Source: Aquibium sp. A9E412 (GTDB lineage Bacteria; Pseudomonadota; Alphaproteobacteria; Rhizobiales; Rhizobiaceae). From it: a DNA stretch of 39,951 nucleotides. The translations under genes were made by a program, and so were the position numbers. The number at the start of each line of letters is the position of its first letter. The stretch's first letter is position 1. Below the pieces are notes generated by a model that was not told where the DNA came from, did no database searches, and saw only the letters and a program-made list of their open reading frames with translations. This document shows positions 20,742 to 29,115 of this stretch, piece after piece. Where the stretch lies: the NCBI RefSeq assembly GCF_030398335.1, contig NZ_JAOAOP010000031.1, positions 1-39,951 of the forward strand, read 5' to 3'.

Positions 20742-21746
20742 TCAGCGCACCGTGAAGCCGTGCGCGAAGGGATCGCGCTCGTCGATGAAGATCGTGTTGA
20801 AGCCGGTCATGCGCGCCCAGCCGCCGATCGACGGCACGATCGCCGGCCGCTCGCCGACGCGGGTGGTCGCCTCGACGCGCCCCTCGAACAGCGAGCCGAT
20901 GATCGATTCGTGCACGAAGCGGTCGCCGGGCGCGAGCCGGCCGCGGGCGGCGAGCTGCGCCATGCGCGCCGACGTGCCGGTGCCGCAGGGCGAGCGGTCG
21001 ATCGCCTTCTCGCCATAGAACACGGCGTTGCGCGCATCCGCCCCCGCCGTCTGCGGCGCGCCGGTCCACAGGATGTGCGACAGGCCGCGGATGCCGGGAT
21101 CGAGCGGATGCACGAAGCTGTGCGCCGCATTGAGCCGCTCGCGCAGCACCGGGCTCCAGCGCACCAGGTCGCCGGCCGTGTGGTCGGCGAGGTCGCGATA
21201 GTTCTCCTGCGGCTCGACGATGGCGTAGAAATTGCCGCCATAGGCGACGTCGACCGTGAGCGGCCCGAGATCGGGGCACTCCACCGTCAGGCCCTCCGAA
21301 TGCAGGAAGGCCGGCACGTTGGTCAGCCGCACCGAGTCCACATGCGCGCCCTCCTGCCGGTAGCCGACGACGACCGGGCCGGCCGGCGTGTCGAGCCGCA
21401 GCGTGCCCGGCGTCTTCGGCCGCACCAGGCCGTTCTCGATGGCGAAGGTGACGGTGCCGATGGTGCCGTGGCCGCACATCGGCAGGCAGCCCGAGGTCTC
21501 GATGAACAGCACGCCGACATCGCAGTCCGCGCGCGTCGGCGGGTAGAGGATCGAGCCCGACATCATGTCGTGGCCGCGCGGCTCGAACATCAGCCCGGTG
21601 CGGATCCAGTCGTACGCGGCGAGGAAATGCGCCCGCCGCTCCATCATCGTGGCGCCGTCGAGCGCCGGCCCGCCACCGGCGACCAGCCGCACCGGATTGC
21701 CGCAGGTGTGGCCGTCGATGCAGAAGAAGGAATGGCGCCCGCTCAT
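20742..21746 (-). CDS. hypRE: 4-hydroxyproline 2-epimerase (proline racemase family)
   Basis: The 334-residue enzyme interconverts trans-4-hydroxy-L-proline and cis-4-hydroxy-D-proline without cofactor, using two cysteines. C91 in M-C-G-H-G-T-I-G and C254 in D-R-S-P-C-G-T-G-T-S-A are both present. The related trans-3-hydroxyproline dehydratases have Ser or Thr at one of these positions. H93 and D250 of the substrate pocket are also conserved. It is the third gene of a minus-strand operon behind the deaminase and FAD dehydrogenase, 16 bases after the latter. That context selects hydroxyproline rather than proline as substrate. It is cytoplasmic. Confidence 0.9.
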   Translation of the reverse strand: MSGRHSFFCIDGHTCGNPVRLVAGGGPALDGATMMERRAHFLAAYDWIRTGLMFEPRGHDMMSGSILYPPTRADCDVGVLFIETSGCLPMCGHGTIGTVTFAIENGLVRPKTPGTLRLDTPAGPVVVGYRQEGAHVDSVRLTNVPAFLHSEGLTVECPDLGPLTVDVAYGGNFYAIVEPQENYRDLADHTAGDLVRWSPVLRERLNAAHSFVHPLDPGIRGLSHILWTGAPQTAGADARNAVFYGEKAIDRSPCGTGTSARMAQLAARGRLAPGDRFVHESIIGSLFEGRVEATTRVGERPAIVPSIGGWARMTGFNTIFIDERDPFAHGFTVR

Positions 21747-21762
21747 CGTGTCCCCGTCTCCC

Positions 21763-23022
21763 TCAGGCGAAGCGACCGGCCGAAAACGGCGCCAGGTCGA
21801 TGGCCGGCTCCTGATGCGCGACGAGCGCGCACACCAGGCGGCCGGTCGCCGCCGCCTGGGTGAGGCCGAGATGGCCGTGGCCGAAGGCGTAGACCACCGT
21901 GCCCGGCCCCGGCACCCGGTCGATCACCGGCAGCGAGTCGGGCAGCGACGGGCGATAGCCCATCCACTGCTGCCCGCCCTCGGTCTTGAGCCCGGGCAGG
22001 AAGCGCTGCGCCTTGTCGAGCATGGCGCGCGCCCGCGCGTAGTTGGGCGGCCGCTCGAGGCCGCCGAGCTCGACCGCGCCGCCGACGCGCAGCCCGCTGG
22101 CGAGCGGCGTGACGACGAAGCCGTGCCGCGAGAAGACGAGCTGGCGGCGAAGATCGAAGGCGTCCACCGGCAGCGTGGTGTTGTAGCCGCGCTCGGTCTC
22201 CAGCGGGATGCGGTTGCCGAGCTGGCGGGCGAGCCGGTGCGACCAGGCGCCGGCGGCCACGACGAGCGCGCGCGCCAGGACGCGCCGGCCGTCGCCGGTC
22301 GTCACCGCGACGCAGTCGCCCTCGCGCTGCAGCCGGTCGACCGCGGTCCGGCGCAACCGCGCGCCCTGCGCCTCGGCATGCGCCCACACCGCCTTGCCGA
22401 GCGCCTGCGGATCGGCGACCGTCTTCCAGCCCGGCACGAAGGTGCCGCGCACGAAGCGCTCCGACAGGCCGGGCTGCAGCGCCGCCAGGTCGGCACCGGC
22501 GACGTGGCGGAAGGCGATGCCGAAGCGCGCCCGCTCGTCCCAGCCGGCCTGCGCGGCGGCGAACTCCGCCGCGCTCTCGTAGAGCTCCAGACAGCCGTCC
22601 TCGCGCAGCATGTGGCCGCTCGCCGAGCGCTGCATCAGCGCCGCCCACTCGCTCTCGGCCAGCCGCATCAGCGCCGCCTGCGCGGCCAGGCTCGCGGCCC
22701 GCCGGGCCGGCCGGCCGGCGCGCCAGAAGCGCCACAGCCAGGGCATCAGCCGCGGCAGGTAGGCCGGCGGGATCGACAGCGGCCCGAGCGGGTCCATCAG
22801 CCAGCGCGGCACCTGCCGCGCCATGCCCTTGTGGGCGAGCGGCAGCACTTCGGAAAAGGCGAAGGCCGCCGCGTTGCCGGCGCTCGTCTCCTCGCAGATG
22901 CCGCTGCGGTCGATCACCGTGACGTCGCGCCCGGCCTCGGCCAGCGCCGCGGCCGCGCACACGCCGACGATGCCGCCGCCGATGACGACGACGTCGAGAG
23001 GGGTATCGGCGGGTGCGGCCAT
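21763..23022 (-). CDS. hypO: D-hydroxyproline dehydrogenase-like FAD oxidoreductase (DadA family)
   Basis: The 419-residue flavoprotein has an N-terminal FAD-binding fold (V-V-V-I-G-G-G-I-V-G-V-C-A-A-A-A-L) and the D-amino-acid dehydrogenase layout, ending with M-G-Y-R-P-S-L-P-D-S-L-P-V-I and G-H-G-H-L-G-L-T. In the hyp pathway such an enzyme oxidises cis-4-hydroxy-D-proline to 1-pyrroline-4-hydroxy-2-carboxylate. It passes electrons to the respiratory chain. It lies between the deaminase (14-base gap) and the epimerase (16-base gap). Family alone would only say D-amino-acid dehydrogenase; the operon supplies the substrate. Confidence 0.85.
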   Translation of the reverse strand: MAAPADTPLDVVVIGGGIVGVCAAAALAEAGRDVTVIDRSGICEETSAGNAAAFAFSEVLPLAHKGMARQVPRWLMDPLGPLSIPPAYLPRLMPWLWRFWRAGRPARRAASLAAQAALMRLAESEWAALMQRSASGHMLREDGCLELYESAAEFAAAQAGWDERARFGIAFRHVAGADLAALQPGLSERFVRGTFVPGWKTVADPQALGKAVWAHAEAQGARLRRTAVDRLQREGDCVAVTTGDGRRVLARALVVAAGAWSHRLARQLGNRIPLETERGYNTTLPVDAFDLRRQLVFSRHGFVVTPLASGLRVGGAVELGGLERPPNYARARAMLDKAQRFLPGLKTEGGQQWMGYRPSLPDSLPVIDRVPGPGTVVYAFGHGHLGLTQAAATGRLVCALVAHQEPAIDLAPFSAGRFA

Positions 23023-23036
23023 CGGTGCCCGTTCGC

Positions 23037-23930
23037 TCAGAAGTCCGGCAGGGCCGGACGCTTGGCAAGCGCCTCCGCGATCACCGCCTCCGCGGCCGCG
23101 CGGCGCGCGCCGGCGAGCGGCTGGCGCGGCATGCGCACGCGGTCGTTGGAACCGATCGCCATCGCCTCGGCGAGCTTGATGTTCTGCACCAGATAGGTCG
23201 ACACGTCGAGGTCGAGCAAGGGGCGGAACCAGCGATAGATGGCCAGCGCCTCGGCGTGGCGGCCCTGCTGCATCAGCCGGTGGATCGCCACCGTCTCGCG
23301 CGGGAAGGCGACGACCAGGCCGGCGACCCAGCCGACGGCCCCGACGGCAAGCGCCTCGAAGGCCAGGTTGTCGACGCCGGTGAAGACGGCGAAACGGTCG
23401 CCGAAGGCGTTGATGATCTCGGTCGTGCGGCGGATGTCGTCGGACGATTCCTTGACCGCGACGAAGCGCGGGTCGGCGGCCAGCTCCTGCATGATCGGCA
23501 CGGTGACGTCGACGCGGTAGGCGACGCGGTTGGAGTAGATCATCACCGGCAGGTCGCCGGCCGCCGCCACCGCCTTGAGCGTGTCGACGGTCTCGCGCGC
23601 GTCGGTGTGGTAGATCGGGCTCGGCACGATCATCAGCCCGTCGGCGCCGGCCTTGGCCGCCTCGCGCGCCAGCGCACAGGCATCGCGCGTCGCCGCCTCG
23701 TTGACGGTCATCAGCACCGGCCGGCCGCCGGCCGCGCCCTGCGCCGTCTTCAGCACGGCAAGCTTTTCCGGCGTCGACAGCATCGGCCCCTCGCCGAGCG
23801 AGCCGGCGACGATCAGCCCGTCGCAGCCGGCCTCGATCTGCAGCGCGAAGCAGCGCTCCATCTCGCCGTGGTCGAGCGCGTCGTCTTCGGTGAACTTGGT
23901 CGTGACAGCGGGGTAGACGCCGTTCCACAT
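23037..23930 (-). CDS. hypD: 1-pyrroline-4-hydroxy-2-carboxylate deaminase (DHDPS/NAL family)
   Basis: The 297-residue TIM-barrel lyase of the dihydrodipicolinate synthase superfamily has the Schiff-base lysine K160 (F-V-A-V-K-E-S-S-D-D) and the catalytic tyrosine Y132 (M-I-Y-S-N-R). The loop is G-S-L-G-E rather than G-T-T-G-E. With the epimerase and FAD dehydrogenase, the likely reaction is deamination and dehydration of 1-pyrroline-4-hydroxy-2-carboxylate to alpha-ketoglutarate semialdehyde. It is the first gene of the operon; the ATG follows AAGGAG by seven bases and the promoter lies at 23957-23985. N-acetylneuraminate lyase or similar is the alternative if context were ignored. Confidence 0.87.
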   Translation of the reverse strand: MWNGVYPAVTTKFTEDDALDHGEMERCFALQIEAGCDGLIVAGSLGEGPMLSTPEKLAVLKTAQGAAGGRPVLMTVNEAATRDACALAREAAKAGADGLMIVPSPIYHTDARETVDTLKAVAAAGDLPVMIYSNRVAYRVDVTVPIMQELAADPRFVAVKESSDDIRRTTEIINAFGDRFAVFTGVDNLAFEALAVGAVGWVAGLVVAFPRETVAIHRLMQQGRHAEALAIYRWFRPLLDLDVSTYLVQNIKLAEAMAIGSNDRVRMPRQPLAGARRAAAEAVIAEALAKRPALPDF

Positions 23931-23956
23931 GGTCTCGCTCCTTCTGATATATCTGT

Positions 23957-23985
23957 GATATATCTCTATCGCGATTGGCCGTCAA
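23957..23985 (-). promoter_or_regulatory. Promoter of the hydroxyproline operon
   Basis: On the minus strand TTGACG (23980-23985) and TATATC (23957-23962) are 17 bases apart. The -10 is inside one of the operator half-sites and the AAGGAG of hypD follows about 15 bases downstream. Confidence 0.65.
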
Positions 23986-23990
23986 CGGCC

Positions 23991-24019
23991 TTGGCAGACT
24001 CATATATCAATCGTATATC
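23991..24019 (+). promoter_or_regulatory. Promoter of the GntR regulator gene
   Basis: TTGGCA (23991-23996) and TATATC (24014-24019) are 17 bases apart. The -10 ends six bases before the ATG at 24026, so transcription would begin at about the start codon, giving a leaderless message. The -10 is inside an operator half-site, implying autorepression. Confidence 0.6.
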
Positions 24020-24025
24020 AGATCG

Positions 24026-24676
24026 ATGGCCAGCGACACCGCCCCCTTCGAGCCCGCCGCCGCCCGTGCCTACCGGGCGCTCGAGCGGCTGATCGTCACG
24101 CTCGAGCTGGCGCCCGGCAGCACGACCACCGAGGGCGCGCTGATCGAGCGCCTCGGCCTCGGCCGCACGCCGGTGCGCGAGGCGATCCAGCGGCTCGCCT
24201 GGGAGGGTCTCCTGGAGGTGCGGCCGCGCGCCGGCATCGCAGTGGCGCCGCTGCATGCGAGCGACTGGCTGCGCGTCATGCAGGCGCGACGCGGCGTCGA
24301 GGCCGTGCTCGCCCGCCAGGCGGCGCGCTACGTCACGCGCGACACGGCGGACCGGTTCCGCGCCGCCGCGCTCGCCATGCAGCGGGCGGTGATCGCCGGC
24401 AACGCGATCGGCTATCTGGAGGCCGACAAGGCGATGGACGAGGCGATGGCGGCGGCCGGCGACAACCCCTTCGCCGCGCGCCTGGCCGCGCCGTTGCAGA
24501 CCCACAGCCGGCGCTTCTGGTTCCGCTATCAGGCCGACACCGGCCTGGCGGCGGCGGCCGAGCACCATGTCGCGCTGATCGCCGCCATTCTCGACGGCGA
24601 CGCCGAGGCGGCCGAGGCGGCCGCGCTGCGGCTGATGGACCTGCTCGAGGACAACGCCCGCCGCCACGCGACGTGA
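24026..24676 (+). CDS. hypR: GntR-family regulator with FCD domain, hydroxyproline operon repressor
   Basis: The 216-residue protein has a GntR winged helix (L-A-P-G-S-T-T-T-E-G-A-L-I-E-R-L-G-L-G-R-T-P-V-R-E-A-I-Q-R-L, about residues 30-62) and an all-helical FCD effector domain with the usual metal-site histidine and acid pattern near A-E-H-H-V-A-L-I. It diverges from hypD over a 95-base gap full of matching half-sites and so is the likely repressor of hydroxyproline catabolism. I chose ATG 24026; an upstream start at 23975 would place 17 residues across the operator and promoter. No ribosome site precedes the ATG, consistent with a leaderless transcript. Confidence 0.88.
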   Translation: MASDTAPFEPAAARAYRALERLIVTLELAPGSTTTEGALIERLGLGRTPVREAIQRLAWEGLLEVRPRAGIAVAPLHASDWLRVMQARRGVEAVLARQAARYVTRDTADRFRAAALAMQRAVIAGNAIGYLEADKAMDEAMAAAGDNPFAARLAAPLQTHSRRFWFRYQADTGLAAAAEHHVALIAAILDGDAEAAEAAALRLMDLLEDNARRHAT

Positions 24677-24718
24677 GGCGCAAGCTGCGCGCAGCCCGAT
24701 GGCGTTCTCATGCGCAGC

Positions 24719-24800
24719 GGAAACCGGTTCGCCGTTCGCAACCGCGTCAAGACAATGACCTGGAGCCGATCCGCGATTTCGCAAAAAACAGATCGGCGCC
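24719..24800. repeat. Dispersed mosaic repeat with hairpin, copy B
   Basis: The first 20 bases (24719-24738, ggaaaccggttcgccgttcg) are identical to 12-31. The following bases diverge but keep the order acaatga, gagccg, and a terminal hairpin of gccgatc (24765-24771) and gatcggc (24791-24797). It lies after the GntR gene and directly abuts the terminator of mmsA. The second copy in the window, also at a gene 3' end, supports a mobile or amplifying intergenic element. It may contribute to termination of the GntR transcript. Confidence 0.7.
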
Positions 24801-24835
24801 AAAAAAAAGCGCCCGCGCCACGAGGGCGCGGACGC
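24801..24835 (-). terminator. Rho-independent terminator of mmsA
   Basis: Read on the minus strand, 11-base arms 24825-24835 and 24809-24819 pair with one G-U and a five-base loop, followed by eight T residues (24801-24808 as A on the plus strand). It starts 25 bases after the mmsA stop codon. It is a very strong intrinsic terminator. Confidence 0.92.
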
Positions 24836-24859
24836 GCGAAGCGAGGCGGACGGGGCCGC

Positions 24860-26356
<1,497 letters not shown>

Positions 26357-26413
26357 CGTCTTCTCCCTTCCGTACCTGAAAAAGCGGGCGCAAAACGCAG
26401 CCCCACGCGATGC

Positions 26414-26442
26414 ATTGTCTTGGTTTGCCGGGCCGAATGCAA
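26414..26442 (-). promoter_or_regulatory. Promoter of mmsA
   Basis: On the minus strand TTGCAT (26437-26442) and GACAAT (26414-26419) are 17 bases apart, about 55 bases before the mmsA ATG. TGCATT/AATGCA arms (26411-26416 and 26436-26441) bracket this promoter and may bind the divergent LysR regulator. Confidence 0.5.
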
Positions 26443-26462
26443 CGCAAGCGAGACCGGACCCG

Positions 26463-26491
26463 TTGTGCATGAATTGATGCTCGGCTAGAGT
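26463..26491 (+). promoter_or_regulatory. Promoter and operator of the mmsA-linked LysR gene
   Basis: TTGTGC (26463-26468) and TAGAGT (26486-26491) are spaced by 17 bases. The spacer contains GCATGAATTGATGC (26467-26480), symmetric except for one base pair, a likely binding site of the LysR protein for autoregulation. Confidence 0.5.
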
Positions 26492-26552
26492 GGGTACGAC
26501 AGATGCCGCAAAGAAGCCGCGCCGCGACGGCGCCCGACCGGCGGCCGCAGCG

Positions 26553-27434
26553 ATGAACTGGGACGACGTCCGCATCTTTCTCGCCGTCGCCCGCGCGGGC
26601 CAGATCCTCGGCGCGGCGCGCCGGCTCGAGCTCAATCACGCCACGGTGTCGCGCCGCGTCGCCGCGCTCGAGGCGCGGCTGAAGACGCGGCTGTTCCGCC
26701 GGCTGACCACCGGCACCGAGCTGACGCCGGCCGGCGAGCGCTTCCTGCGTCATGCCGAGCGCATGGAGGCCGACCTGATCGCCGCGCGCGCCGAGGTCGC
26801 CGGCGAGGGCGACGTGGTCGCCGGCACCGTGCGCATCGGCGCGCCCGACGGCTTCGGCGTCGCCTTCCTGGCGCCGCGGCTCGGCGCGCTGACGGCGCGC
26901 CATCCCGATCTCGCCATCCAGCTCGTGCCGGTGCCGCGCTCGTTCTCGCTGTCGCGCCGCGAGGCCGACATCGCCATCACCGTCGACCGGCCGACCGAGG
27001 GCCGGCTGGTCGCCGGCAAGCTGGTCGACTACACGCTGCAGCTCTTCGCCGGCCGCGGCTATGCGGCCGAGCACGGCCTTCCCGGCACGCTCGACGAGCT
27101 GGCGCGCCACCGGCTGGTCGGCTATGTCGCCGACCTCGCCATCTCGCCCACCCTCGACTATGCCGCCGAGATCAGCCCCGACTGGAACGCCGCCTTCGCC
27201 GTGTCCTCGGCGATGGGCCAGGTCGAGGCGGTGCGTGCGGGCGCCGGCATCGGCATCCTGCACAGCTTCATCGCCCGGCGCCACGACGACCTGGTGCCGG
27301 TGCCGGTGGCGCCGCCGATCCGCCGCAGCTACTGGCTGGTCTATCACGAGTCCGTGCGGCCGATGCGCCGCGTCCAGGCGGTCGCCGAGCACATCGCCGC
27401 GCTGGTCGACGCCGAGCGCGGCCTGTTTCAGTGA
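26553..27434 (+). CDS. LysR-family regulator, probable controller of mmsA
   Basis: The 293-residue product shows the LysR winged helix (W-D-D-V-R-I-F-L-A-V-A-R-A-G, then A-A-R-R-L-E-L-N-H-A-T-V-S-R-R-V-A-A-L-E) and an effector domain. ATG 26553 is chosen because LysR proteins start just before this helix; a GTG at 26490 would sit on the -10 region. It is divergent from mmsA, so it most likely senses a valine or propionate catabolite; that is inference. Its last codons overlap the 3' end of the convergent aquaporin gene by seven bases (27428-27434), leaving no space for a terminator. Confidence 0.92.
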   Translation: MNWDDVRIFLAVARAGQILGAARRLELNHATVSRRVAALEARLKTRLFRRLTTGTELTPAGERFLRHAERMEADLIAARAEVAGEGDVVAGTVRIGAPDGFGVAFLAPRLGALTARHPDLAIQLVPVPRSFSLSRREADIAITVDRPTEGRLVAGKLVDYTLQLFAGRGYAAEHGLPGTLDELARHRLVGYVADLAISPTLDYAAEISPDWNAAFAVSSAMGQVEAVRAGAGIGILHSFIARRHDDLVPVPVAPPIRRSYWLVYHESVRPMRRVQAVAEHIAALVDAERGLFQ

Positions 27435-28132
27435 CCGCCGGGCGCGCCGCGCGCGGCCGCGCTGCGCGATGCGGCCGGCGCGAGCAGCCAGCCGGCCAGC
27501 CACAGCGCCGCCACCGCGCCGGCGCATTCGGCCGCCACGAAGGCCGGCACGTCGGCCGGCCGGATGCCGGCGAAGGTGTCCGACAGGCCGCGCGCCACCG
27601 CCACCGCCGGATTGGCGAAGGCGGTCGAGGCGGTGAACCAGTAGGCGGCGGTGATGTAGAGCCCGACCAGCCAGGCCACGGCCTCGGCGCGGTGGCGCAG
27701 GCCCGCCAGGATGACGAAGACGAGGCCGAAGGCGGCGACCGCCTCGGCGAGCCACTGGCCGGAGCCGCTGCGCACCGTGGTGCCGACCTGCAGCACCGGC
27801 AGCGCGAACATGGCGTGCGCCAGCAGGCTGCCGGCGATGCCGCCGGCGACCTGCGCCGCGCCGTAGCCGGCCGCGGTGCCGGCACGCAGATCGCCGCGCA
27901 GCGCGAAGACCAGCGTCACCGCCGGGTTGAGATGCGCGCCCGAGACCGGGCCGAGCGCGACGATCAGCACCACCAGGATGGCGCCGGTCGGCAGCGTGTT
28001 GGCGAGCAGCGCCAGCGCCCGGTCGTCCGTCAGCCCGTCGGCCATGATGCCGGAGCCGACGACGGTCGCCACCAGGAGCCCGGTGCCCAGCGCCTCGGCC
28101 GCCAGCCGGCGCGGCAGGTCGGCACCGGCCAT
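27428..28132 (-). CDS. aqpS: Aquaglyceroporin of the arsenic cluster (AqpS type)
   Basis: The 234-residue MIP-family channel has six predicted helices and two NPA loops, N69-P-A (G-A-H-L-N-P-A-V) and N174-P-A (F-A-N-P-A-V). The residue after the second NPA, normally the selectivity-filter arginine, is Val177. That widens the pore and, from memory of the Sinorhizobium AqpS work, is the substitution found there. It is third in arsR-arsC-aqpS, one base after arsC. In this arrangement ArsC makes arsenite inside the cell and AqpS lets it leave down its gradient, replacing an ArsB/Acr3 pump, which is not present here. Its 3' end overlaps that of the LysR gene. Confidence 0.88.
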   Translation of the reverse strand: MAGADLPRRLAAEALGTGLLVATVVGSGIMADGLTDDRALALLANTLPTGAILVVLIVALGPVSGAHLNPAVTLVFALRGDLRAGTAAGYGAAQVAGGIAGSLLAHAMFALPVLQVGTTVRSGSGQWLAEAVAAFGLVFVILAGLRHRAEAVAWLVGLYITAAYWFTASTAFANPAVAVARGLSDTFAGIRPADVPAFVAAECAGAVAALWLAGWLLAPAASRSAAARGAPGGH

Positions 28133-28133
28133 C

Positions 28134-28643
28134 TCAGACCGCCTGTTCGGAGCGCCTGCCGATCTCCTTCAGCCGGCGCTCGAGCGCCATGCGGTCGAGC
28201 GTGGCGACCGGCAGGCTGACGAAGATCGAGATGCGGTTGGCGAGCATGCGGTAGGCGTCGGCGAAGGCAAGCCGCTTCTTCGCCTCGCTGCCATCGGCCG
28301 CCGCCGGGTCGGGCACGCCCCAGTGCGCCGTGATCGGCCGGCCGGGCCACACCGGGCAGGTTTCGGCCGCGGCGGCGTCGCACACGGTGAAGACGAAGTC
28401 CATCTGCGGCGCGTCCGGCCCGGCGAACGCCTCCCAGCTCTTCGAGCGGGCGAAGCCGGTGTCGTGGCCGAGGCTCGCCAACAGGTCGAGCGCGTAGGGG
28501 TGCACCGTGCCCCGCGGCTGCGATCCGGCGGAAAAGGCGCGGAAGCGGCCCGCCCCCTCGCGCGCCAGGATCGCCTCGGCGAGGATCGAGCGCGCCGAGT
28601 TCGCGGTGCACAGGAACAGGACGTTGCGGGTCGCGTCGGGCAT
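28134..28643 (-). CDS. arsC: Arsenate reductase, low-molecular-weight phosphatase family
   Basis: The 169-residue protein has the phosphatase loop C12-T-A-N-S-A-R-S (CX5R) near the N-terminus and D-P in V-P-D-P-A-A. Further cysteines occur at V-C-D and E-T-C-P, which may take part in the thiol cascade. It reduces arsenate to arsenite in the cytoplasm. It follows arsR by 12 bases and precedes aqpS by one base. It is longer than the about 135-residue thioredoxin-coupled ArsC, with a C-terminal helical extension (R-M-L-A-N-R-I-S-I-F-V-S-L-P) seen in the alphaproteobacterial form. A protein-tyrosine phosphatase is the only other option and context speaks against it. Confidence 0.88.
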   Translation of the reverse strand: MPDATRNVLFLCTANSARSILAEAILAREGAGRFRAFSAGSQPRGTVHPYALDLLASLGHDTGFARSKSWEAFAGPDAPQMDFVFTVCDAAAAETCPVWPGRPITAHWGVPDPAAADGSEAKKRLAFADAYRMLANRISIFVSLPVATLDRMALERRLKEIGRRSEQAV

Positions 28644-28655
28644 TCTGCCTCTCCC

Positions 28656-28988
28656 TCAGTCGCAGGCCACGGCGGCGATCACCGGCGCGCACAGCTCCGG
28701 CGCGCCGCGGCAGCAATCTTCCATCAGATAGGCGAGCAGGCCGCGCAGCCCGGCCATGTCGGCGTGGTAGCGGATCGAGCGGCCGTGCCGCTCGCCGCGC
28801 ACCAGGCCCGCCTGCACCAGCACCTTGAGATGCGCCGACAGCGTGTTGGGCACGGTGTCGAGACGGGCGGCGATGTCGCCGGCCGCCAGGCCGCCGGTCC
28901 CGGCGCGCACCAGCAGACGGAAGACGTCGAGCCGCGTCTCCTGTCCGAGGGCGGCGAAGGCGGCAAGGGCGTCGGGCTTCGCGATCAT
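28656..28988 (-). CDS. arsR: ArsR-family arsenite-responsive repressor
   Basis: The 110-residue winged-helix protein of the ArsR/SmtB family has the DNA-recognition helix in T-V-P-N-T-L-S-A-H-L-K-V-L. It lacks the E. coli-type C-x-C in that helix. Instead a C-terminal group C92-C93...C100, plus C109, is available, the kind of site known from the Acidithiobacillus ArsR (vicinal pair plus third cysteine). It is first in the arsR-arsC-aqpS operon. The ATG lies seven bases from a TTCCA-N6-TGGAA dyad, so it is autoregulated. Confidence 0.9.
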   Translation of the reverse strand: MIAKPDALAAFAALGQETRLDVFRLLVRAGTGGLAAGDIAARLDTVPNTLSAHLKVLVQAGLVRGERHGRSIRYHADMAGLRGLLAYLMEDCCRGAPELCAPVIAAVACD

Positions 28989-28995
28989 TCGAAAA

Positions 28996-29016
28996 TTCCA
29001 GATTTATGGAAATATA
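28996..29016 (-). promoter_or_regulatory. ArsR operator and -10 of the ars operon
   Basis: TTCCA (28996-29000) and TGGAA (29007-29011) form a dyad around six bases. On the minus strand a TATATT (29011-29016) touches it, and the arsR ATG is only about 22 bases away. The AT-rich patch contrasts with its surroundings. No convincing -35 was found. Confidence 0.6.
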
Positions 29017-29115
29017 GACCACGCTTCGTGACAGCGATGTGACACCCGGTCAACCGCGGCCGGCGGCGCGGGCGGTTCGGAAAGGCAGGAGGCGGGAGGC
29101 GGGCGCGTCGCCGGC

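Larger units (their letters stand above)
23945..24020. promoter_or_regulatory. Mirror-symmetric GntR operator array between hypD and its regulator
   Basis: Two copies of TGATATATC start at 23945 and 23956 (11-base period). On the other side, ATATATCA (24002-24009) and TATATCA (24014-24020, preceded by G) repeat the inverted half-site, again with an 11-base period. In the middle lies GGCCGT-CA-ACGGCC (23977-23990). The whole region is nearly mirror-symmetric around 23983. The half-sites overlap both -10 hexamers, so one bound regulator should repress both directions. The AT-rich half-sites stand out strongly from the GC-rich background. Confidence 0.75.

Noticed and set aside
20742-21746. Trans-3-hydroxy-L-proline dehydratase or proline racemase
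   Set aside because: Both catalytic cysteines are present, which excludes the dehydratase, and the hyp operon context favours the hydroxyproline epimerase over proline racemase.
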